Positions 58,571 to 64,000 of a DNA stretch of 64,000 nucleotides are shown here, in pieces. Source of the DNA: Mesostigma viride (lineage: Eukaryota > Streptophyta > Mesostigmatophyceae > Mesostigmatales > Mesostigmataceae); assembly GCA_009746045.1 (NCBI GenBank), contig RPFO01000468.1, forward strand, positions 62,001 to 126,000, written 5' to 3'. The translations under genes and the position numbers were made by a program. Position 1 is the first letter of the stretch. Every line of letters starts with the position of its first letter. The notes beneath the pieces are model-generated. The model was given only the letters and a program-made list of their open reading frames with translations, was not told the DNA's origin and searched no databases.

Positions 58571-58643
58571 GAGCTATCTATGTTTATTTCGAAGCCGGAT
58601 GAGACCTGTACCAACCGTCAATGAATTTTGATCGGGAAGGTGC

Positions 58644-58965
58644 GTGGTAATATCCGCTTTGATATGCTTTCTTTTTGAGCGCTTTGTTTTATGCCTCGGC
58701 ATCTTCAGGGAAGGTAGCGAAAGCGGAGGCAGGTCAGGCCGCCAGTTTTTGGATACGTCACTCGATGTTCCGCCAGCGGAATTTGCCACCAAGAAGCTGT
58801 GGCGCATGAAGCTCGAGGAGCTGAGGCGTGTGAGGACTTCCAGAAAGTTATGGATGTCATTCTCTGCTGCCTGGTTCCTGGGGAGGTGGTTAAGGCCATG
58901 GAGACCTCTCTTGGAGCTGTGAATTGGACATCCTTGCCTGCGGGAAGGTACCTGTCAGAGTGAAG
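58644..58965 (+). pseudogene. Possible coding relic, family unknown
   Basis: A plus frame reads FLDTSLDVPPAEFATKKLWR and, after one frameshift near 58,830, ACEDFQKVMDVILCCLVPGE, then GAVNWTSLPAGRYLSE and a stop. The two halves together look more protein-like than chance. I cannot assign a family; a retroelement Gag is one possibility. Confidence 0.22.
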
Positions 58966-58969
58966 AAGA

Positions 58970-60810
58970 ATATTCGTTTTCTTTTGCAAGGGAAAGAGAT
59001 GGGCAGAGCGTGGTGTGCGTAGGGTTAGGTGAAAGCAGCGGAAGCGGGGTTCCCGTTAAGTCTGCTGCTATTTTTTTTCTTGTTTTACCCACTAGGCACC
59101 TCTCTATCCCCGGATCCTTTCTGCTGGGGATGTAGGAGGGGATCGGCTCCTAGTACTGTCACAGGGTTTCCAAGTAGGGTATTCTCCTGTGAGCCCAGGT
59201 AGTGGTGGGGAGCTTGGTTCCATGGGCAAGCCCCACGGTAAAGCTACAGCTGGGCGGGCTGGCATCGGTAGTGGGGTGTAAGCCATTTTGTTGTGACACC
59301 AACCTTGTAGCCGCAACGATACTGACCAAGGGTATGGACAGCACGATGCTTTGGGGGCATAACCACTTATTTGCGGACGTGACAGCCCATTTACATGAAG
59401 TTGGGGTGGATCTGACGACCCTGTTGGGCTGTGTGAGTGTTTTCTACTCATGATGCCTGCTTAACCTTTATGCCAAAGCCCCTTGTGTTTTGTAAGAAAC
59501 CTTGTTCTGAAGGCGAGGTTTGTGCAAGTGGACTGTTTCTGTGGTGAGAGAGTTGGTTTGCCGTGTGAGTGGATTGGGTTTGTTTAAATACGTGACTGTG
59601 ATACCCGTATGGAATGGTCAATGATGATCGTCTGTGTTGTCTACTTCCTTTGTGACTAAGCTCTTTTTATTCAGCCCTTGTTTGGATGCAAGCCAACGTT
59701 TTGTCCACATATTGTGAGGGGGCAGAGTTCTGGCTGCAGGTGTCTGTCATGGATACTAGGCAAGATCGAATGCCAAGGGCAGGTTAATGCTGCTGATAAC
59801 TGAGTGTCATGTGCTCTTTGGAGGGGTTTGTTGTGTGGAGGGGATCAAGGCCCTGGGTTCGTGAATGCCTGAGTCTAGTGAGATGGCCGGGTGCACATGG
59901 CCAGTGTGCCTAACCATGTTTTTTTCTAACTCAGGGTTTAGCAATTTATTCAGGGTTCATTCCCATGATTATTTGAGCAGTACCCTTTTTTTGCTCTCAG
60001 TCATGATTACTGTTGATTGCTGTGACTGGGAAGGTTGCAAGGGCCAGTTTTGTTTGCCCGAGTGTGGCTTTGTGACCCCTTAGCATGTGCAGCCTCAGCT
60101 TTGTCCTCAGTGCATTCGTGATGCCTGGTATGAGTGGTTTGCTGCCCTGTATGAGCATCTTGGCTGATTGATCAGACCCTCGAGTCAGTGGCTAAGGTTG
60201 TTGATGTGAGGGCATCCTGGGAAGGCAGGACGGTGGGAGGACTCTTTGTGATGGGTGGTCGTTGCCCTTGGTATCCCATCGTATGTTCCGTAGTTGTGGA
60301 TGTGAGTCCTCACAGCTGCGGTTGGCCTCGCTTAGACATGTGAGGTGGTGCGCTGAGGCATCCGTTCCCTCGTTCGTCTGCCGGGGTGACCGATGATAAT
60401 GCACATGATGCCATGGAAGTGGAGGGTGTGGATTCGCCTCCGCTTGTGCTTGATCTCCCATGTTTAGAGGGTGAGCATACCAGTGCCCATCTTGTGAGTA
60501 TTGCCCGACACTGTAACGGACAAGATGGGGTATGTGGTACGTGGTACTCATTCTCCTCCGACCATATCTGGGGTTCTCAGGGAGGCGGGGAGAGCGGGGC
60601 TGAAACAGTCAGGCCTTGGGGTTCTCATGGCTGGGCTATCCCAGTTTTCTGATGTGCTCAGGAAGTTGGGTGTGGCAGACGGTACCTGGAGGTAGAGTTT
60701 GATGATAGCAGCTGTTGTCTCTCCTTGCTGGACGGTGGCGTGGATGCAAGGTAGCTGCATGGTCCACTGCCAACCGTGAAAATGCTGCTATGCTGCTTAT
60801 GATGGCCATG
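58970..60810. other. No recognisable gene or element
   Basis: Frames up to about 120 codons on both strands lack conserved features. No element ends or RNA genes were seen. The G+T-rich character of the plus strand differs from neighbouring repeat-dense DNA. Confidence 0.4.
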
Positions 60811-60814
60811 TCGG

Positions 60815-60950
60815 TTGCATTGCCATGTTGGCCATGTTGACTGTGTTGGCCATATTGGCCATGCTGGCTGTTTTTGCCGTGTTGGCCATATTGGCTGTGT
60901 TGACTGTGTTGGCCATGTTGGCTATTTATGCGCCCTTGGCCATGATTGGC
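60815..60950. repeat. TTGGCCATG/TTGGCCATA minisatellite
   Basis: A 9-bp unit (TTGGCCAT. or TTGACTGTG variants) repeats about 14 times. It generates a hydrophobic open frame (alternating Leu/Ala/Val) that is not evidence of a membrane protein. Confidence 0.85.
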
Positions 60951-61061
60951 TGTGCCTATTTTCCCTTCACAATGGGCCAATGTTTTGTTGTTTTGTGCAG
61001 AGTGACTTCTCCGATGAGTGGCAGGGGATGTGGCGAGGGAGTGCCCAGTTTTTTTAGAGGA

Positions 61062-61628
61062 CTACCTTGGATGGAGTCTTTCCTGGATTGATATGACATT
61101 GCCTTGATATCGCAGTGTACCTCGTATATCTTCCGGGACGCTTGTGGATGTGTGCCTCTTACCACTGAGTTTTACTATCAAGTGTGGGCATCCCGAGTGA
61201 GTGTATAAGAATCGTCTTTTTCTCGTCTTTGTTCTTATCGTGTCGATTTCATCACGACTCTTGTTGAACTCTTGCATCGTTTGTTGGTCAAAGACTATGA
61301 CCGAGACATAATGCTCCGTCAAGTCCGGTGTTTTTTGCAACGTCACCCACATCTGGTCGGTGCTGCCCCTTGGCACAAGCTCTACAAACAGGTCGTGGAC
61401 CGGCTGGATCGCATAGTATCTCCGCACATCTGAACCCTGTGATGCCAGATCTCCTTTGCGGCCGTTCCGAGCTTGGCACTGGATTCGTTGTCCACATCGT
61501 CGCGTTGCTGCAGCAACACGATGTTTTCTGGCATACGCGGGCTTTTGGTTCCCGCCGCACATTTGAAAGTGCTGTCCTCCGGCTTTTTGCCTTTGCACCG
61601 TGTGCAGTTCTTGGACGTTTGGAATCAT
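61062..61628 (-). CDS. Unrecognised ORF, 188 residues
   Basis: ATG 61628 to a stop at 61062, uninterrupted. The second half (VRRYYAIQPVHDLFVELVPR, then a TEHYVSVIVFDQQTMQEFNK segment and a basic KTRKRR) looks like real protein. Over the first half a different frame of the same strand also looks coding, with a zinc-ribbon-like CTRCKGKKPEDSTFKC segment. The true protein may therefore start in that frame and shift near 61,430. No family assigned. A further minus ORF of 68 codons lies at 61,652-61,858 and may be part of the same locus. Confidence 0.35.
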   Translation of the reverse strand: MIPNVQELHTVQRQKAGGQHFQMCGGNQKPAYARKHRVAAATRRCGQRIQCQARNGRKGDLASQGSDVRRYYAIQPVHDLFVELVPRGSTDQMWVTLQKTPDLTEHYVSVIVFDQQTMQEFNKSRDEIDTIRTKTRKRRFLYTHSGCPHLIVKLSGKRHTSTSVPEDIRGTLRYQGNVISIQERLHPR

Positions 61629-61884
61629 GGCATGGCTAACGTGATGACTGACTAGCTAGACCTTTTCAGTGGTTTTCCATTTGCGGGTATTTCCTCGTAA
61701 ATGGTGGGAGAGCGATCGCAGCAATGGTGCTCACCACTAGACACTCCCGGCCAGTCAGGCTCGAAACACACGCCCTGATCAAGCATGCTGTTTCCGGCCC
61801 CACCGTCTAGGTCATCTAGTCGCTGTGCACGTAAGCCAGCCATAATTTCAATGCACAAGGCTACACATTTCCATCACCATTCAT

Positions 61885-61980
61885 TTTCATCATCCTGAAC
61901 GACTCGAACACGCGGACAAGATAACGGCAGGCTCGAGCTACCATGGTCCGGGTTCTCCCGATTTCTGGCTTGCGCTGGTT
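61885..61980 (+). repeat. Dispersed repeat, second copy of 28,751-28,846
   Basis: ATCATCCTGAACGACTCGAA through GCTTGCGCTGGTT is present without the LINE tail that interrupts the other copy. It therefore shows the pre-insertion state and continues GTCTCCTTGG. Confidence 0.7.
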
Positions 61981-61989
61981 GTCTCCTTG

Positions 61990-63375
61990 GTATAAGAATC
62001 GTGCTGGGTGTGTTTTGTTGTTCCCCTGGTTCAGATGTTCCTTGTATTTGAAGTGTATAGTCTGACCTGTGTCAATTGCAAAACGTTATGGTCAGTTTGT
62101 ATTGTTTGTAATTATCTTAAGGGATGTTTGGTGAAAGTACCCTTGAGAAATGTCTAGCTGACTGGGAGCTGAGTAAGCCAGGGAGACATTGTTTTACCCT
62201 GCCATGCTTGTGGTATAACACTTGGGGATGCGATCAGTGATGTTTGAACTTTGTTGCCCCAAGTAAAATTTGTGACTACGTCTGTGATGTGTGGGATTAC
62301 ATTCAGGGTTTGTTCAGACCCTGTGTGGCTGAGGAGGTTGTAAGAGATTTACCCCCTATGTGTGTAACCACGCCTCTGTGTGGTTGTGTAATTTTTTGTC
62401 GCAGCAGTCTTGTTGTATTTTAGACTGTTGTGGCAGCTTGTTGATGGCCCGGGTATGTGGAGGATGGCATGCTGGACACGTTATGGATTTAGCTTTGTCC
62501 ATGCGTACCCATGCTTGGTTATGATGGCTTACATGCAACGTGTGTTTGCCTATGCTGCGTGGGTATGAGTAATTTATTACCGACCTGAGGGCTGGGTCTG
62601 AGTGGCTGTGCGTCACTCGTGCTGCCAATGGGGAGCTTGGCAGGAGCCGTTGGCAGGAGGTTCGTGTTGGAGGCTGGAAGACCTGACGTGTGCTTTGTGG
62701 CATGGGCATCCATTGTCAGATCCCACAGCTGTGGCTACATTCTCATGATAGCTGGCGCGAGCGACAAGGGAGATCGTAGAGTTCCCTTGATAAGCGTTAA
62801 GCCCGGGAAGCTGGCGTGCATATTATGGAGAACAAATGTTTGCCTGATCGGCCGAGCTTGGTCGCGTGGTCCAGTTGTCTTTCCAAGCGCGTCGCTGCCG
62901 GGGCTGACACTGTGGAATGCCGTGGGCTTTGTACTGTGCTGAAGAATGCACAGTAATTTGTAACAGTGTTGAATTGGATTGGTCAGTTTTGCATGTAGCC
63001 ACTCCAGATTTCGCACTGTGGTGCCGCCGCTAGCCAGCTTGTTCTGAATTGCTGGCTATGCATGCCTCAGGAGCCTTCAACAACTCGTCCTGGACGGTGT
63101 ATCTTTTGTATTGATGTATGCAGAGCTTGTACCCTGGTGGCTGATGACCTGATGATCTATGGATTTGCCTGGAAACGACTAGTAATGTTTCTTCTGCAGG
63201 TTTTTCTCCCAGGGTAGCTGGTTTTTTCCTGCAGCAGGCCTTGTGTTAACACTTACCCCTCAGTCCTTTCGTTGTTGTGAGTTTTAGTCAGTAGATGTTG
63301 GTGGGAATGCAGGCGCCTTTACGAATGCAGGTGCCGCGGTGGTTTGTCATGGTTAAGGGGTAATTATGGCTCCAC
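61990..63375. other. No recognisable gene or element
   Basis: Frames up to about 115 codons on both strands lack conserved features. No RNA gene, terminal repeat or tail was recognised. Confidence 0.4.
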
Positions 63376-63379
63376 ATGC

Positions 63380-63465
63380 ATCCGGGTACCGTTTGGTACA
63401 TTCGGGTACCGTTTGGTACATTCAGGTACCACTTGTTTGGTGCATTAAAGTACCATTCGATACAT
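63380..63465. repeat. TTCGGGTACCGTTTGGTACA tandem repeat
   Basis: A 20-bp unit occurs about four times, with increasing divergence to the right (GGGTACCGTTTGGTACATTC twice exactly, then two variants). Confidence 0.85.
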
Positions 63466-63514
63466 TCCCATCTACCACCATCAACTTGACGAAAAACTCA
63501 AGAAAAAAGGGCTG

Positions 63515-64000
63515 GTGTTAGGATATATATTCATTGAGAATGATAGATTACGGAGGTGAGATAGGCATGCAACATAAGGAAAAACCCGAGAACTGGGAGA
63601 ATAACCCTGAAGAAATTAATAGTAATCTGACACAGACATCCAAGGATCACGCCAGCGGCACAAGGTACAACTAACTATACATCACAAAACTACACGCAGC
63701 AACAGCGCTGCCGGCCCACCATGCAGGCCTGGAAGGAATCTAGACCGCATGGGTCGCGACAAAGTCGGCCCGGGTGCGGCGGAATAACACATCAGCCACG
63801 GTGCGAGTGAGGGCGAGTGACAGACGCTGCCGCCAATACGAGGACCACGTGCGGGCCGACCACGGGGCGGTCTGACCCTCGAGGTCGAGGCGGTCTTCAC
63901 GGCGCTGGCAGCACTCGTGGAAAAACTCCGCTGTCTTGGGGCCCATGGCCCCGAACTCCTCAAGGACAAAGGGGATGACCCGGTGGGGCCCCACATTGCC
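63515..64000 (-). mobile_element. 3' end of another reverse-transcriptase element, partial at the window edge
   Basis: From the right edge down to the stop at 63740, the minus frame gives RVIPFVLEEFGAMGPKTAEF, then APWSARTWSSYWRQRLSLAL and a stop after ADFVATHAV. This resembles the C-terminal end of the polyprotein seen after the reverse transcriptase in several algal retroelements (an F-L-E-x-F-G-A segment followed by W-R-Q-R-L-S-x-A-L). The assignment is from memory of that pattern, so only moderately sure. The 3' UTR runs to about 63,515 and includes TTCATTGAGAATGATA, also found at 44,271-44,286. Confidence 0.5.

Noticed and set aside
60825-61091. Small hydrophobic membrane protein
   Set aside because: The hydrophobic frame is generated by the TTGGCCATG minisatellite.

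Overview
This is a repeat-rich nuclear segment of a eukaryote, most likely a green alga. Two spliced host genes with GT-AG introns can be rebuilt, and there are no bacterial-style operons. Both encoded proteins look plant/algal: a CarA-type carbamoyl-phosphate synthase small chain with a transit-peptide-like first exon, and a WDR44-like WD40 protein. Species cannot be settled from sequence alone.

Layout. 1-5,840: 5' part of a Ty3/gypsy-type LTR retrotransposon on the minus strand (5' LTR, primer site, small ORFs, an RNase H1-hybrid-binding/viroplasmin-like ORF, gag, retropepsin). It is interrupted by a 1.7-kb piggyBac-like element without a recognisable transposase (3,002-4,700). 5,959-9,986: nested insertions; an LTR copy holds a tRNA-like element, which holds a LINE fragment, which holds an ORF1-only retroelement, each of the three insertions with its own target duplication. 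10,782-18,004: the complete 12-exon carA-like gene, minus strand. 19,064-23,892: relic of a transposon encoding a zinc-finger/HUH Rep-like protein, split by a piggyBac element (20,693-23,547) that has lost its catalytic core. 24,045-28,620: a degraded LINE ORF2 copy and a degraded ORF1-only copy. 28,750-33,375: transposon debris, a BED zinc-finger fragment, and a cluster of one repeat family in direct and inverted order. 33,378-40,627: one LINE ORF2 copy split by an LTR-type insertion, another LINE and a composite insertion. 41,017-52,101: the 8-exon WD40 gene, minus strand, whose introns hold a MITE, a 65-bp minisatellite and a long C-rich tract. 52,463-57,119: an uninterrupted 4.66-kb (AAC)n array just upstream of that gene. 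57,120-64,000: mostly unassigned, with minisatellites, one unrecognised ORF and the end of another retroelement.

The two host genes are not obviously linked in function. One makes carbamoyl phosphate for arginine and pyrimidine synthesis; the other is a scaffold-type WD40 protein. Most other recognisable sequence is mobile DNA, and the target-site duplications let much of the insertion order be read directly. The most unusual content is the HUH/zinc-finger transposon relic and the ORF1-only retroelement that shares its 3' end with a separate ORF2-bearing LINE.
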